Positions 30,635-40,201 of a stretch of DNA of 64,000 nucleotides are shown here, one piece after another. Under the pieces are notes generated by a model. The model searched no databases, had not been told where the DNA came from, and saw only the letters and a program-made list of their open reading frames with translations. Source of the DNA: Mycolicibacterium madagascariense (GTDB lineage Bacteria > Actinomycetota > Actinomycetes > Mycobacteriales > Mycobacteriaceae); assembly GCF_010729665.1 (NCBI RefSeq), contig NZ_AP022610.1, positions 1,302,001-1,366,000 on the forward strand, given 5' to 3'. Position 1 is the stretch's first letter. Each line of letters starts with the position of its first letter. The translations under genes and the position numbers were made by a program.

Positions 30635-32253
30635 GGCGCGACCCTCTGCAGGATGAGGAGATTGCGGGCGAGGTTGTCGACGTTCGGTGTGCCGAGTCCG
30701 CTCACCAGGTCGTAGCCCGACCCCGCGATGTCGACGGCGTTCCCGCCGAGGTACACGTCGCGGAACGCGGGCAGGGGAGCGCCCTGGGCGATCTGGTAGA
30801 GCAGCGGGTTGATGTCACCAATTGCGTTGCCGCCGTTTGACTTCAGGTATTGCGTCATGATCGCGGCGAAGCCGGCCCAGATCGGTGCGGACTGCGAGGT
30901 GCCGCCACCGACCACGGTGGCTCCGTTGAGCACGATCCTCACCCCGGTGAAGGGATCGGCGACGGCGGCGACGTCGGGCGTCAGCCGCTTGCCGGTGTTG
31001 CGATTGCCGGGGATCTGCCCGGCCGCGACGCGCTGCCACGGCGGCAGGGCGAACAGCGACGACACCCCACCGCCGGTGCCCTGGGACAGTGGGACGTCGA
31101 ACCAGGCCTGTTCGGCCAGCCACCGGCCCGTGGCGTCGGTGGACAGCGTCGTGCCACCGACACTGGTCATCTCGGGAATGGAGGAGATGGAGTCCAGTCC
31201 GACGTCGGCGGGCCCCGGCGGGGAATCCCAGTCGTCGCCGCCCTTGCACTCCAGTCCGGCGAGGTCGCCGCTGGCGTTGAACGACGTGGTGCCGTGCGTG
31301 TGGGCGGCCGCGAGTGCGGAGCGCACCGGCGCCAAATCCGCTGCGGTGAGCAGTTTGTCGCAACCCCAGCCGATCGAGAAGCTCCAGATCGCGCCGGGGA
31401 AGCGGCGATCGGTGTCCTCCATCATCTGGCCGATCTTCTGGAACGCGCCGTCGCCCTCGACGGTCGGACGGGCGTTGACGACGACGGTCTGGGCGTCCGG
31501 GGCGATCGCATGGACGAGCTCGAGGTCCATCGTGGTCTCGCCGTACGGCGTCGGCGGCTTGTCACCGACGATGGTGGGGGTGAACTTCGGCAGCCCGCTG
31601 CTGGTGGAGAAGGCGTCGAGGTCGGACTGGGCGAAGCCGTTGAAGGCGAACACCACGACGGTGGTGCCCTTGCCGGTGAAGCCGTTCCTGGCCATGGTCG
31701 CGGCGTTGTAAGTGGTGAGCAGGGCGTCGGGGGTCAGGCCCTGGTCGGGCACGTCCAGCGGGACGATGCTCGGGCGCGATTCGTGATGCGGTGTGTAACT
31801 GAGGATTCGGCCGAGCTCGTCGACCTCGTTGCGCAGCGGGGGCGGTACCTGCGGCTGCTGCGGTGACGCGTAGAACTCCTGGCCGCGCTGACCGCGGTAG
31901 TCGTGGACCTGCACGCCGAACGCACGAGCCACGTGGTCGGCGGTGCCCTCGACGATGGCCCAGCCGTCGCTGGCGCGCCACTGCACGGTGAGGCCGTGCT
32001 GCTCGGCCCAGTTCATCAGGGCGTCGGGGCGCCGTCGCTCGATGAGCATCGCCGTGAGCTGGACGTGGTCGCTCTGGGCGGGGCCGAGGTCGGTCGAGGC
32101 GGCCAGCAGCGAGGCATAGGGCCCGTCGATGAGGGTGGGCGACGGGGCGGCCGGGGTCGACCGGAGATCGGACGTGCAGGACAGCACCCCGACCAGTACG
32201 GCGACCAGCAGCCACGGCCACGGACTTCGAGGCCGGGCTCGAGATGCGGTCAC
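30631..32253 (-). CDS. S53 family peptidase (sedolisin), probable lipoprotein
   Basis: A secreted serine-carboxyl peptidase of about 540 residues. An N-terminal pro-domain (to about 170) is followed by the catalytic domain: the Glu and Asp of the triad are four apart in GETTMDLELVHA (near 240), the oxyanion aspartate is in NASGDL, and the nucleophile serine is in GGTSQSAP. The C-terminal calcium site is SGYDLVSGLGTPN. The start is uncertain; the GTG at 32253 gives a basic n-region, a hydrophobic stretch and a C in VLSC that fits a lipobox. The open frame extends to 32421 without similarity. It leads a unit with two membrane proteins. Confidence 0.85.
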   Translation of the reverse strand: MTASRARPRSPWPWLLVAVLVGVLSCTSDLRSTPAAPSPTLIDGPYASLLAASTDLGPAQSDHVQLTAMLIERRRPDALMNWAEQHGLTVQWRASDGWAIVEGTADHVARAFGVQVHDYRGQRGQEFYASPQQPQVPPPLRNEVDELGRILSYTPHHESRPSIVPLDVPDQGLTPDALLTTYNAATMARNGFTGKGTTVVVFAFNGFAQSDLDAFSTSSGLPKFTPTIVGDKPPTPYGETTMDLELVHAIAPDAQTVVVNARPTVEGDGAFQKIGQMMEDTDRRFPGAIWSFSIGWGCDKLLTAADLAPVRSALAAAHTHGTTSFNASGDLAGLECKGGDDWDSPPGPADVGLDSISSIPEMTSVGGTTLSTDATGRWLAEQAWFDVPLSQGTGGGVSSLFALPPWQRVAAGQIPGNRNTGKRLTPDVAAVADPFTGVRIVLNGATVVGGGTSQSAPIWAGFAAIMTQYLKSNGGNAIGDINPLLYQIAQGAPLPAFRDVYLGGNAVDIAGSGYDLVSGLGTPNVDNLARNLLILQRVAP

Positions 32254-32478
32254 GGTAGGAGACGGCGTGGCGGTGTCGGGGAGCGATCTCGTGTGCGTGT
32301 CCTCACTGATCCCGATGCCGACGCGTACCCCGGTCCCCTCCCTTGGAGGGGGCCGGTGAGCGCACTGTATCCGACGGGTCCGACGGCCGCACCGGCATTT
32401 CACTGGCGGCGTAGGAGCCATCCCCGGCCGCGCCGGATCCGCTTGACGCTGTCGGTGGGTGAGTGTTTACTCGTCGTA

Positions 32479-32494
32479 TCGAACATACTTTCGA
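32479..32494 (+). promoter_or_regulatory. LexA (SOS) box upstream of imuA'
   Basis: TCGAACATACTTTCGA differs by one base from the mycobacterial SOS consensus TCGAAC-N4-GTTCGA. It lies 37 bases before the imuA' start. Confidence 0.85.
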
Positions 32495-32530
32495 ATGCGG
32501 GATGGTTCTGATGGTGCGAAAGGTGCTGTT

Positions 32531-33238
32531 GTGACAGCGGTGGCGCGAGTTGACGAACGCTCGCAAAATCACGCTGAACAGGTAGAACACCTCAGACGCA
32601 AGATAGCAGAGGTGTCCGGACGGGCCACGGGCTCGGTAGGTCCCACCCGCCGCGGAGCGATGGCGTCGAACACCTCCCTACCGGCCTCAGAAAATTTGCT
32701 ACAAGCCCCCGAGGCGCTGGCCGATCTGCTGCCCGGTGCGTTGCCACGGGGGTCGGTCGCAGTGGTGTCGGGCGCTCGGTCGCTGGCGCTGCGACTGGTG
32801 GCGGCGGTGACGTCGGAGGGCGGACACGCGGCCATCGTGGGCCAGCCCGACGTGGGTCTGCTCGCCGCCGTCGAGATGGGTGCCGACCTGAGCCGGCTCG
32901 CGGTGATCCCCGACCCCGGTGCCGATCCGGTGGAGGTGGCCGCGGTGCTGATGGATGGCCTGGATCTGGTGGTGCTCGGCCTGGGCGGCCGGTCGGTGGC
33001 GCCGACCAGGGCCCGTGCCGTGACCGCGCGGGCCAGACAGAAGGGCTGCACGCTGGTGATCACCGACGGTGACTGGCACGGGGCGTCGGCCCGGCTGGAG
33101 TCGAGGGTGTGCGGTTTCGAGGTGACGGGTGCGGGCCCCGGCGCACCCACCCCGGGATGCGGGCGCATCAGTCGGGTGCGGCTGACGACCAGTGCGACGG
33201 GCCGGGTCGGTGGCCATGCGCGCGTCGTAGGCGGATGA
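32531..33238 (+). CDS. imuA': SOS mutasome protein ImuA'
   Basis: ImuA' is a RecA-fold-like accessory protein that, with ImuB and DnaE2, carries out DNA-damage-induced mutagenic translesion synthesis. The 235-residue sequence has the family core [25 protein letters not shown] and [17 protein letters not shown] but no functional Walker A lysine where RecA would have it. The GTG at 32531 follows GAAAGG by seven bases. A LexA box upstream gives damage induction. imuB begins two bases after the stop. Confidence 0.85.
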   Translation: MTAVARVDERSQNHAEQVEHLRRKIAEVSGRATGSVGPTRRGAMASNTSLPASENLLQAPEALADLLPGALPRGSVAVVSGARSLALRLVAAVTSEGGHAAIVGQPDVGLLAAVEMGADLSRLAVIPDPGADPVEVAAVLMDGLDLVVLGLGGRSVAPTRARAVTARARQKGCTLVITDGDWHGASARLESRVCGFEVTGAGPGAPTPGCGRISRVRLTTSATGRVGGHARVVGG

Positions 33239-33239
33239 C

Positions 33240-34841
33240 GTGGCGGGCCGGGTACTGGCCATCTGGTGCATGGACTGGCCCGCGGTGGCGGCGGCCGCGG
33301 CGGCGGGCCTGGCTGCGACCGATCCCGTCGTCGTCACGCTGGCCAATCGCGTCGTGGCGTGCTCGGCGTCGGCGCGCTCGGCCGGGGTGCGCAGGGGGTT
33401 GCGCCGCAGGGAGGCCCAGGCGCGCTGCCCCCACGTTCACGTCGTCACCGCCGACCCGGGTCGCGATGCCCGGCACTTCGAGGCCGTCACGGCGGCGGTG
33501 GACGAGGTCGTCCCTCGCGCGGAGGTCCTGCGGCCGGGTCTGCTGGTGGTGTCGGTGCGGGGGGCGGCGCGCTACTTCGGCTCCGAGCAGGCCGCGTCGG
33601 AGCGCCTCGTCGACGCGGTCGCCGCGGCCGGGGCGGAGTGTCAGGTCGGCATCGCCGATCAGATGCCGACGGCGGTGTTCGCCGCTCGCGCCGGCTGCAT
33701 CGTCGAGCCCGGTGGGGACGCCCACTTCCTGGCCGGTCTGTCGATCCGGCAGCTCGCCACCGAGCCCAGCCTGGCCGCACCCGGTCGTGACGATCTAGCA
33801 GACCTGTTGTGGCGCATGGGTATTCGGACCATCGGTCAGTTCGCCGAGCTGCCACGCTCGGACGTGGCATCCCGCTTCGGCGCCGATGCGATCATCGCCC
33901 ACCGGTTCGCCCGCGGAGAGCCCGACCGTGGGCCGTCGGGCCGGGAGTCCGCGCCGGATCTCGACGCCGTCGTGGATTGCGATCCGCCGGTGGACCGGGT
34001 CGACGCCGCGGCCTTCGCCGGGCGGTCGCTGGCCGGTGAACTGCACCGCAGCCTGGAGGCGTCGGGCGTCGGCTGCACGCGCCTGGCGATCCACGCGGTC
34101 ACCGCGAATGGCGAAGAGATGCACCGGGTCTGGCGGTGCGCCGAGCCGTTGACCGAGGACGCCACCGCGGACCGGGTGCGGTGGCAGCTCGACGGATGGT
34201 TGAACCGACGCAATCCGGACGAACGGCCCACGGCCCCGATCACCACGCTGCGGCTGCATCCGGTGGAGGTGGTGTCGGCGTCGGCGCTGCAACTGCCGCT
34301 GTGGGGTTCCTCGGGTGACGACGACCGGTTGCGGGCCCGCCGGGCGCTGGTCCGGGTTCAGGGACTGCTCGGGCCGGAGTCGGTGCAGGTGCCGGTGCTC
34401 AGCGGCGGTCGGGGGCCCGCCGAGCGCATCACCCTCACGCCGTTGGGCGACGAGCCGGTGCCACGGGCCGACCCGAATCAGCCCTGGCCCGGGCAGCTTC
34501 CCGAACCGTCGCCCGCCGTGCTGCTCGACGATCCGGTCGAGTTGCTCGATGCCGAGGGCGCCCCGGTGCGGGTGACCGGTCGGGGCGTGTTCTCGGCAGA
34601 CCCGGTACGGCTCGACGGGGGTGGTCGTACCGGGACGTTGACGTGGTGGGCCGGGCCGTGGCCGGTCGACGAAAGATGGTGGGACGCAGGCAAGGACGCG
34701 CACTCATCCGGTAGGGCTGGGCGCACGGCGCGGGTGCAGGTGCTGATTCGTCGACCCGGGCGGCGCAGTGATGACGTCGAGCAGGCGATGCTGCTGTGCT
34801 ATCGGCATCGGCAGTGGTTTCTGGAGGGAGTATATGAGTAA
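33240..34841 (+). CDS. imuB: Catalytically inactive Y-family polymerase homologue ImuB
   Basis: A 533-residue Y-family polymerase-like protein that bridges DnaE2, ImuA' and the sliding clamp. The palm region reads LRPGLLVVSVRGAARYFG where active polymerases have the SIDE motif, so the acidic catalytic residues are missing, as expected for ImuB. The beta-clamp binding motif QLPLWG is at residues 351-356. A GTG at 33240 is used. It is cotranscribed with imuA'; dnaE2, the active polymerase, lies 7.7 kb downstream under its own LexA box. Confidence 0.9.
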   Translation: MAGRVLAIWCMDWPAVAAAAAAGLAATDPVVVTLANRVVACSASARSAGVRRGLRRREAQARCPHVHVVTADPGRDARHFEAVTAAVDEVVPRAEVLRPGLLVVSVRGAARYFGSEQAASERLVDAVAAAGAECQVGIADQMPTAVFAARAGCIVEPGGDAHFLAGLSIRQLATEPSLAAPGRDDLADLLWRMGIRTIGQFAELPRSDVASRFGADAIIAHRFARGEPDRGPSGRESAPDLDAVVDCDPPVDRVDAAAFAGRSLAGELHRSLEASGVGCTRLAIHAVTANGEEMHRVWRCAEPLTEDATADRVRWQLDGWLNRRNPDERPTAPITTLRLHPVEVVSASALQLPLWGSSGDDDRLRARRALVRVQGLLGPESVQVPVLSGGRGPAERITLTPLGDEPVPRADPNQPWPGQLPEPSPAVLLDDPVELLDAEGAPVRVTGRGVFSADPVRLDGGGRTGTLTWWAGPWPVDERWWDAGKDAHSSGRAGRTARVQVLIRRPGRRSDDVEQAMLLCYRHRQWFLEGVYE

Positions 34842-34857
34842 CTCGGTACGGCGCGCC

Positions 34858-35946
34858 TCACCCGAGCGTGGCGGCGTAGGGCCCCACCCGCGCGATGAAC
34901 CGGTCGAAGAAGACCTCGGGGTCGACGCCAACGCCGATGTGCGCGTTGGGTTGTCGTCCCCAATGGCCCCGCCAGTCGGCCACCGTCATGCCGCGAGTCA
35001 GGGTGCCCGTCAGTTCGACGTCGATGGTGGCCTGCTCGTAGCGCACCAGATCCGGGTCCAGTGCGACGGCGGCGGCCAGCGGATCGTGCAGGTGCGCGAG
35101 ATAGCCCTCGCCCTGGTCGAAGTGGAACTCGAAGTAGAAGCGCATCGCGTCCTCCAGGACGCGGATCAGCGGGTTGGACGCCGCCGACCGGGACCCGCGA
35201 TCGTCGAGCACGCTCATCGGGGTGGTGGCGGAGCCGGCGGCCGCCGCCAGCCTGCTGAGGATCGTCGGGGTCATCGCGATGTTCTCGGTGAGGTTGAGCC
35301 CCAACACGATTGGCAGATGCGTCGGCCTGTCCAACCCCCAGGCCGCACTCCACACGGTGAACACCTCGGAGCCGGACTCGGGGTCGACGCTGATGTTCCA
35401 CTCCGCGACCGGGGTCGTGTTGCCGCGGTAGTCGAACGCGCCGCCCATCACCACCAGACGTCGCAGCAGCCGCGGCAACGCGGGCTCGATCCGCATGGCC
35501 AGCGCCAGGTTGGTCAGCGGGCCGGTCACCAGGCCGATCAACTCACCGGGGTGGTCGCGGGCCGCCTTCACCCACGCCGTCGCGGCGTCGTAGTCGGTCA
35601 GCGTGCCGTCGCGGGAGGGCAGCCGAGCGTAGCCGAGCCCCTCGGGGCCGTGGGTGTCCTCGGCGGTGCGCAGCGGTGCGGCCAGCGGTCGGTCGGAACC
35701 CCGGGACACCGGCACGTCTGCGCCGCACAGCGCCAGCAGGCCCAGGTTGTTGGCGCAGACCTGGTCGACGGGAACGTTGCCCGCGGTCGAGGCAATGCCG
35801 ACGATGCGAGCGTCGTCGCTGGCGAGCAGGTAGGCCAGGGCCATGGCGTCGTCCACGCCGGTGTCGACGTCGACGAAGATGGGCGCAGCGCTGGACCCGT
35901 TCGCGCCGCTCACGCGACTCACGCGGCTAACGATAGGGCCGGCCAC
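34858..35946 (-). CDS. iunH: Inosine/uridine-preferring nucleoside hydrolase
   Basis: A 362-residue nucleoside hydrolase that cleaves the N-glycosidic bond of ribonucleosides for salvage. The calcium-binding aspartates are in DVDTGVDD (26-33), VTGPLTNLALAM and VVMGGAF are family segments, and WNISVDPE contacts the ribose. It corresponds to Rv3393 beside imuB. The GTG at 35946 abuts the stop of acrA1; a start at 35910 (VSGANGSS) is also possible. The gene converges on imuB, 16 bases away. Confidence 0.88.
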   Translation of the reverse strand: MAGPIVSRVSRVSGANGSSAAPIFVDVDTGVDDAMALAYLLASDDARIVGIASTAGNVPVDQVCANNLGLLALCGADVPVSRGSDRPLAAPLRTAEDTHGPEGLGYARLPSRDGTLTDYDAATAWVKAARDHPGELIGLVTGPLTNLALAMRIEPALPRLLRRLVVMGGAFDYRGNTTPVAEWNISVDPESGSEVFTVWSAAWGLDRPTHLPIVLGLNLTENIAMTPTILSRLAAAAGSATTPMSVLDDRGSRSAASNPLIRVLEDAMRFYFEFHFDQGEGYLAHLHDPLAAAVALDPDLVRYEQATIDVELTGTLTRGMTVADWRGHWGRQPNAHIGVGVDPEVFFDRFIARVGPYAATLG

Positions 35947-37974
35947 CTACCAGTGCACACCCGGGATCAGGCGGACGGCGCGCTTCAGCGGCCGGGGCGC
36001 GCGCAGACTCGTCGCGACGGCGCGGGCGGGCCGCTTGGGTCGCCGGGTGGGTGTCTGCGCCACCGGTGTCGACGGCTCCGGCGCGGCGATTCCGCGAGCG
36101 GCCGCCGAGTCCGGGTAGCCGAGGTACACCTGGTGCAGGATGCGGCGCGACAGCTTCGGCACGAAGTACATTCCGGCGTCGGCCAGCGTGCCCAGGGGCG
36201 TGTCGATGCGTGCGGGCTTCTCGACCAGACCGCGCACCACCATCGCGGCGGCGTGGTCGGGGGTGATCGCGGACGTCGGGTTGAGCTTGCGCGACGGGGC
36301 GATCATCGGCGTCTCCACCAGGGGCATGTGAATGCTGGTGAACGTCACGTGATCCGAGAGCGTCTCGGTGCCGACCACGTCGGCGAATGCGTCGAGGGCC
36401 GCCTTGCTCGGAATGTAGGCGCTGTACTTCGGGCTGCTGGACTGCACGCCGGCACTGGAGACGTTCACGACGTGGCCGAAGCGGCGCTCGCGCCAGTGCG
36501 GCAGCAGCGCCAGCACCATCCGCACCGAGCCGAAGTAGTTGACGGCCATCACGCGTTCGTAGTCGTGGAGTCGGTCGGTCGACGCCGACACCGACCGCCG
36601 GATCGAGCGTCCGGCATTGTTGACCAGGTAGTCGACGTGTCCGAAGCGACCGAGGATGTCCTTGACGGTGTGGTCCACCGATGCCGAGTCGGTCACGTCG
36701 CAGGTGAAAGCGTATGCGCTGCCGCCGAATTCGCGAATCTCGGCGATCAGGTCATCGAGGGCCTGGCCGTTACGGGCCAGTGCGAACACCGTCGCTCCGC
36801 GTTCGGCCACCGCGATCGCCGACGCCCGCCCGATGCCGCTCGAGGCGCCGGTGATGATCACGTGCCGACCGACCAGCGGTCCCGCCGGGTCGTCGCGGCG
36901 TGCGCGGTCGGGATCGAGGTGCTCGGCCCAGTACCGCCACAGCTTCGGGGCGTAGGACGAGAACTCGGGGACGCGTATTCCCGTGTCGCGCAAGGCTTCT
37001 GCGGCGTTGTCCGACGTGAACGTCGGCGCCAGGTCGACGACGTCGAGGATCTCCGCGGGGATGCCGAGCTGGGTGGCCGCCATGTTGCGCAGGATCTTGG
37101 CGCGTCCGGTCGCCTTGAGGAACGGCGTCGCCATCGACCCCGGCAGGGTGGCGCGCAGCTCGGGCAGTCCCGCGGCCCTGGCCACGCCCAGGTAGATGTG
37201 TTTCAGCCCAAGGGAAGTCGGGGCGGTGAGGTGGAACGTCTGACCGTCCCGGCCGGGGGCGTGCATGATCGACTCGAGGGCGTCGACGACGTAGTCCACC
37301 GGCACGACGTTCGTGCGACCGGTGTCCGGCAGCATGATCGGCGTCAGCCTCGGCAGGATCGCCAGCTTCGCCAGCAGCCCGAAGAAGTAGTACGGGCCGT
37401 CGATCTTGTCCATCTCGCCGGTGCGGGAGTCCCCGACCACGACGGCGGGCCGGTATACGCGGTACCGCAACCCCGGGGCGGCCCGCACCAGCATCTCCGC
37501 CTCGAACTTGGTCTGGTGATAGGGCGTCGGGAGGTCCTGTGCAACGTCGAAGTCCGCCTCGGTGTACTCGCCGGGGAACGTGCCGGCCACCGCGATCGAG
37601 GACACGTGGTGCAGTGTCGCGTGCGTGGCGGTGGCGAACTCGATGACCGCCCTGGTGCCGTCGACGTTGGCGGCGCGCTGCGCCTCGTCGGACGCGGTGA
37701 CGTCGTAGATCGCACCGCAGTGCACGACGTGGTCGACCGCGCCGAGTTCGGCGAGGGTCTCGTCGGTGAGGCCGAGTCGCGGCGCGGTGAGATCGCCGAC
37801 CAGTGGCTTGACCGACTCGCCCCACTGCTCGGCGAGCCGCTCGAAGCGCGACAGCGACTCCCGCCGGACCAGCACCCATACCTCGGGTTCGTCGGTGCGG
37901 GCGGCCAGGGCGGTCACGAGTCGGCGGCCAATGAACCCGGTACCGCCGGTAACGACATAGCGCATGCGAGTCAT
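35947..37974 (-). CDS. acrA1: Two-domain fatty acyl-CoA reductase AcrA1
   Basis: A 675-residue protein with two dehydrogenase modules. The N-terminal extended SDR (about 4-370) starts VVTGGTGFIGRRLV and resembles acyl-CoA reductases; the C-terminal classical SDR (about 385-640) has [15 protein letters not shown] and the catalytic YIPSK. It corresponds to Rv3391. Such enzymes reduce fatty acyl-CoA to the aldehyde or alcohol for lipid synthesis. The ATG at 37974 has AGGGGC five bases upstream; the next ATG at 37965 gives the MRYVVTGG start usual in homologues. It is directly upstream of iunH and probably cotranscribed. Confidence 0.87.
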   Translation of the reverse strand: MTRMRYVVTGGTGFIGRRLVTALAARTDEPEVWVLVRRESLSRFERLAEQWGESVKPLVGDLTAPRLGLTDETLAELGAVDHVVHCGAIYDVTASDEAQRAANVDGTRAVIEFATATHATLHHVSSIAVAGTFPGEYTEADFDVAQDLPTPYHQTKFEAEMLVRAAPGLRYRVYRPAVVVGDSRTGEMDKIDGPYYFFGLLAKLAILPRLTPIMLPDTGRTNVVPVDYVVDALESIMHAPGRDGQTFHLTAPTSLGLKHIYLGVARAAGLPELRATLPGSMATPFLKATGRAKILRNMAATQLGIPAEILDVVDLAPTFTSDNAAEALRDTGIRVPEFSSYAPKLWRYWAEHLDPDRARRDDPAGPLVGRHVIITGASSGIGRASAIAVAERGATVFALARNGQALDDLIAEIREFGGSAYAFTCDVTDSASVDHTVKDILGRFGHVDYLVNNAGRSIRRSVSASTDRLHDYERVMAVNYFGSVRMVLALLPHWRERRFGHVVNVSSAGVQSSSPKYSAYIPSKAALDAFADVVGTETLSDHVTFTSIHMPLVETPMIAPSRKLNPTSAITPDHAAAMVVRGLVEKPARIDTPLGTLADAGMYFVPKLSRRILHQVYLGYPDSAAARGIAAPEPSTPVAQTPTRRPKRPARAVATSLRAPRPLKRAVRLIPGVHW

Positions 37975-38084
37975 AGTCGCCCCTGTCCGCGAGTTGGTCA
38001 ACAACGTGTGACCCAATCGGGATCGCCGCCCCTGCCGCCCGCTATCGTCCGAATCGAGCCGCCACCGCCTTCAAGGGAGAACGC

Positions 38085-38954
38085 ATGCCGATCAACCCCG
38101 ACGCCATCGGTGCCACCACCGCACCGCAACCCTTCGAATGGACCGAGCGCGACACCCTGCTGTACGCGCTCGGCGTCGGGGCGGGCACCGAGGATCTCGC
38201 GTTCACCACCGAGAACAGTCACGACATCGACCAGCAGGTGCTCCCGACCTACGCCGTCATCGCGTGCTCCGCCTGGGGCGCCATGACCGAGGTGGGCTCG
38301 TTCAACTGGGCCATGCTGCTGCACGGGTCGCAGCAGATCCGGCTGCACGCGCCGCTGCCGCCGTCGGGCGCGCTGAACGTGCATTCCGAGGTCGTCGACA
38401 TCCAGGACAAGGGCGAGGGCAAGAACGCCATCCTGGTCTTCAAGGGCATCGGCACCGATCCCGACAGCGGTGAGGTCGTGGCCGAGACGCTGTCGACCGC
38501 CGTCATCCGCGGTGAGGGCGGCTTCGGTGGTGCGCCGGGCGAGCGGCCCGTTACGCCCGAGATCCCCGACCGCGAGCCCGATGCGCAGGTGGCGCTGCCG
38601 ACCACGGAGGTCCAGCCGCTGATCTATCGGTTGTCCGGTGATCGCAATCCGCTGCACAGCGATCCCTGGTTCGCGAAGAACCTCGCCGGCTTCCCCAAGC
38701 CGATCCTGCACGGGCTGTGCACCTACGGGGTGGCCGGGCGTGCGCTGGTGGCCGAACTCGGTGGCAACGACGCCAGCAAGGTCACTGCCATCGGCGCCCG
38801 CTTCACCTCGCCGGTGTTCCCCGGCGAGACGTTGACGACGTCGATCTGGCGCACCGAGCCGGGCCACGCGGTGTTCCGCACCGAGGCGGCCGAAGCGGAC
38901 GGATCCAACCAGCGCGTCGTGCTGCAGGACGGCACCGTCGAATACGTCGACTGA
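38085..38954 (+). CDS. htdY: MaoC-type 3-hydroxyacyl dehydratase (HtdY-like)
   Basis: A 289-residue double hot-dog hydratase. The C-terminal hot dog carries the hydratase 2 motif YRLSGDRNPLHSDP with the catalytic Asp and His, followed by FPKPILHGLCTYG. The N-terminal hot dog (LPTYAVIACSAWGAM) lacks this motif and shapes the substrate tunnel. It matches Rv3389c, a 3-hydroxyacyl-CoA or -ACP dehydratase. The ATG follows AAGGGAG. It is divergent from acrA1, as fits joint use in fatty-acyl metabolism. Confidence 0.85.
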   Translation: MPINPDAIGATTAPQPFEWTERDTLLYALGVGAGTEDLAFTTENSHDIDQQVLPTYAVIACSAWGAMTEVGSFNWAMLLHGSQQIRLHAPLPPSGALNVHSEVVDIQDKGEGKNAILVFKGIGTDPDSGEVVAETLSTAVIRGEGGFGGAPGERPVTPEIPDREPDAQVALPTTEVQPLIYRLSGDRNPLHSDPWFAKNLAGFPKPILHGLCTYGVAGRALVAELGGNDASKVTAIGARFTSPVFPGETLTTSIWRTEPGHAVFRTEAAEADGSNQRVVLQDGTVEYVD

Positions 38955-38955
38955 C

Positions 38956-39720
38956 CTACCAGGTCTGTTCGGCCGATCGCACCAGCATCTCGTTCACCGC
39001 GACGCGACGGTCGCGCGTCACCATGTAGGTGACCGCGTCGGCGATGTCCTCCGGTTGCAGCTTCACCATGCCCGGGATGCGTGCCTCGATGGCCTCGCGG
39101 TCGGCGGCGGGCAGATTGTGGGTGATCTCGGTCTGCACGGTGCCTGGCTCGACGAGGCCGACGCGCACCCGCTGCCCGAGCACCTCCTGGCGCAACCCCT
39201 CGGAGAACGCGCCGATCCCGAACTTGGTCAGCGAGTACACCGCGGTACCCGGCCGGGCGACGCGTCCCGCAGTGGAGCTGATGTTCACGACGTCGGCAAC
39301 GCCGCGGGGAGAGTCCGCGGCCGCGGCGACGAGGTGCGGCAGGCTCGCGTGGGTGACGTAGAGCAGGCCCTGGACGTTGACCGACACCATCCGGTCCCAG
39401 TCCGCGGTGTCGGCCTCGGCGGCCGGCCCGATCGTCATGAGACCCGCGTTGTTCACGACGACGTCGAGGCGGCCCAGTTCGGTGACGACCTCGTCGACCG
39501 CGGCTGCGGCCCGCGGCTGGTCGGCGACGTCGGCCTCTACCGCGATCGCCCGGCCCCCGGCGGATTCGATGCGGGTCCGCAGATCGTCGAGCCGGTCGCG
39601 GCGCCGGGCGACGAGCGCCAGCGTGGCGCCCTCGGCGGCCAGCGCCAGCGCCGTCGCCTCACCGATACCGCTGCTCGCTCCCGTCACCAAAGCCACCGTG
39701 CCATCGAGTCGTTGCGTCAT
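38956..39720 (-). CDS. Short-chain dehydrogenase/reductase
   Basis: A 254-residue classical SDR with [21 protein letters not shown] and the catalytic YSLTK. The C-terminus ends in [22 protein letters not shown], as in many SDRs annotated as NADP-dependent serine dehydrogenase-like or clavaldehyde-type enzymes; the substrate is unknown. The start ATG at 39720 lies inside a 20-base palindrome shared with the divergent gene. ATGs at 39729 and 39732 are in frame, so the real start is one of three. The stop abuts the hydratase gene, one base away and convergent. Confidence 0.85.
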   Translation of the reverse strand: MTQRLDGTVALVTGASSGIGEATALALAAEGATLALVARRRDRLDDLRTRIESAGGRAIAVEADVADQPRAAAAVDEVVTELGRLDVVVNNAGLMTIGPAAEADTADWDRMVSVNVQGLLYVTHASLPHLVAAAADSPRGVADVVNISSTAGRVARPGTAVYSLTKFGIGAFSEGLRQEVLGQRVRVGLVEPGTVQTEITHNLPAADREAIEARIPGMVKLQPEDIADAVTYMVTRDRRVAVNEMLVRSAEQTW

Positions 39721-39735
39721 GATGGCCATCATGAC
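39716..39735. promoter_or_regulatory. Perfect 20-base palindrome holding the starts of two divergent genes
   Basis: GTCATGATGG followed by CCATCATGAC is a perfect inverted repeat. Read in either direction it encodes M-M-A-I-M-T in the frame of the gene on that strand, so both proteins have the same three candidate ATGs. With about 10 bases between the nearest starts there is no room for a conventional promoter here. Confidence 0.8.
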
Positions 39736-40201
39736 CGATGACGCCAAGCCGCCGTTTCCCCCGTTCGATGCCGACAGCGCCATCGTCAAGGTGCAGGCGG
39801 CCGAGGATGCCTGGAACACCCGCGACCCGCACCGGGTGAGCCTGGCGTACACCGAGGATTCGCAGTGGCGCAATCGCGACCAGTTCATCACCGGGCGCGC
39901 CGAGATCGTCGAGTTCCTGACCGCCAAGTGGGAGCGGGAGCTCGACTACGTGCTGCGTAAGAGTCTCTGGGGGTTTCGGGAGAACCGGATGGCCGTGCGG
40001 TTCCAGTACGAATGGCACGACGCGTCGGGGCAGTGGTTCCGCAGCTACGGCAACGAGCTGTGGGAGTTCGACGAGCGCGGGCTCATGCGGCGTCGCGAGG
40101 CCAGCATCAACGACGTCCCCATCGTCGAGTCCGACCGCCGGTACTTCGGTCCCCGTCCCGAGTCCGAACGCGGTGCGGGACACGACATTCCGCTGCGCTA
40201 G
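39731..40201 (+). CDS. DUF1348 (NTF2-like / SnoaL-like) protein
   Basis: A 156-residue protein of the nuclear transport factor 2-like superfamily. The DUF1348 hallmarks are [40 protein letters not shown] and [12 protein letters not shown]. These small cone-shaped folds often bind hydrophobic ligands; no reaction is known. The ATG at 39731 is the innermost of three in the shared palindrome. The stop overlaps the stop of the convergent DUF899 gene in the tetranucleotide CTAG. Confidence 0.82.
   Translation: MTDDAKPPFPPFDADSAIVKVQAAEDAWNTRDPHRVSLAYTEDSQWRNRDQFITGRAEIVEFLTAKWERELDYVLRKSLWGFRENRMAVRFQYEWHDASGQWFRSYGNELWEFDERGLMRRREASINDVPIVESDRRYFGPRPESERGAGHDIPLR

Noticed and set aside
34768..38286. 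1172-codon open frame on the plus strand
   Set aside because: Antisense to iunH and acrA1, both of which have clear motifs and starts; the frame has no domain.
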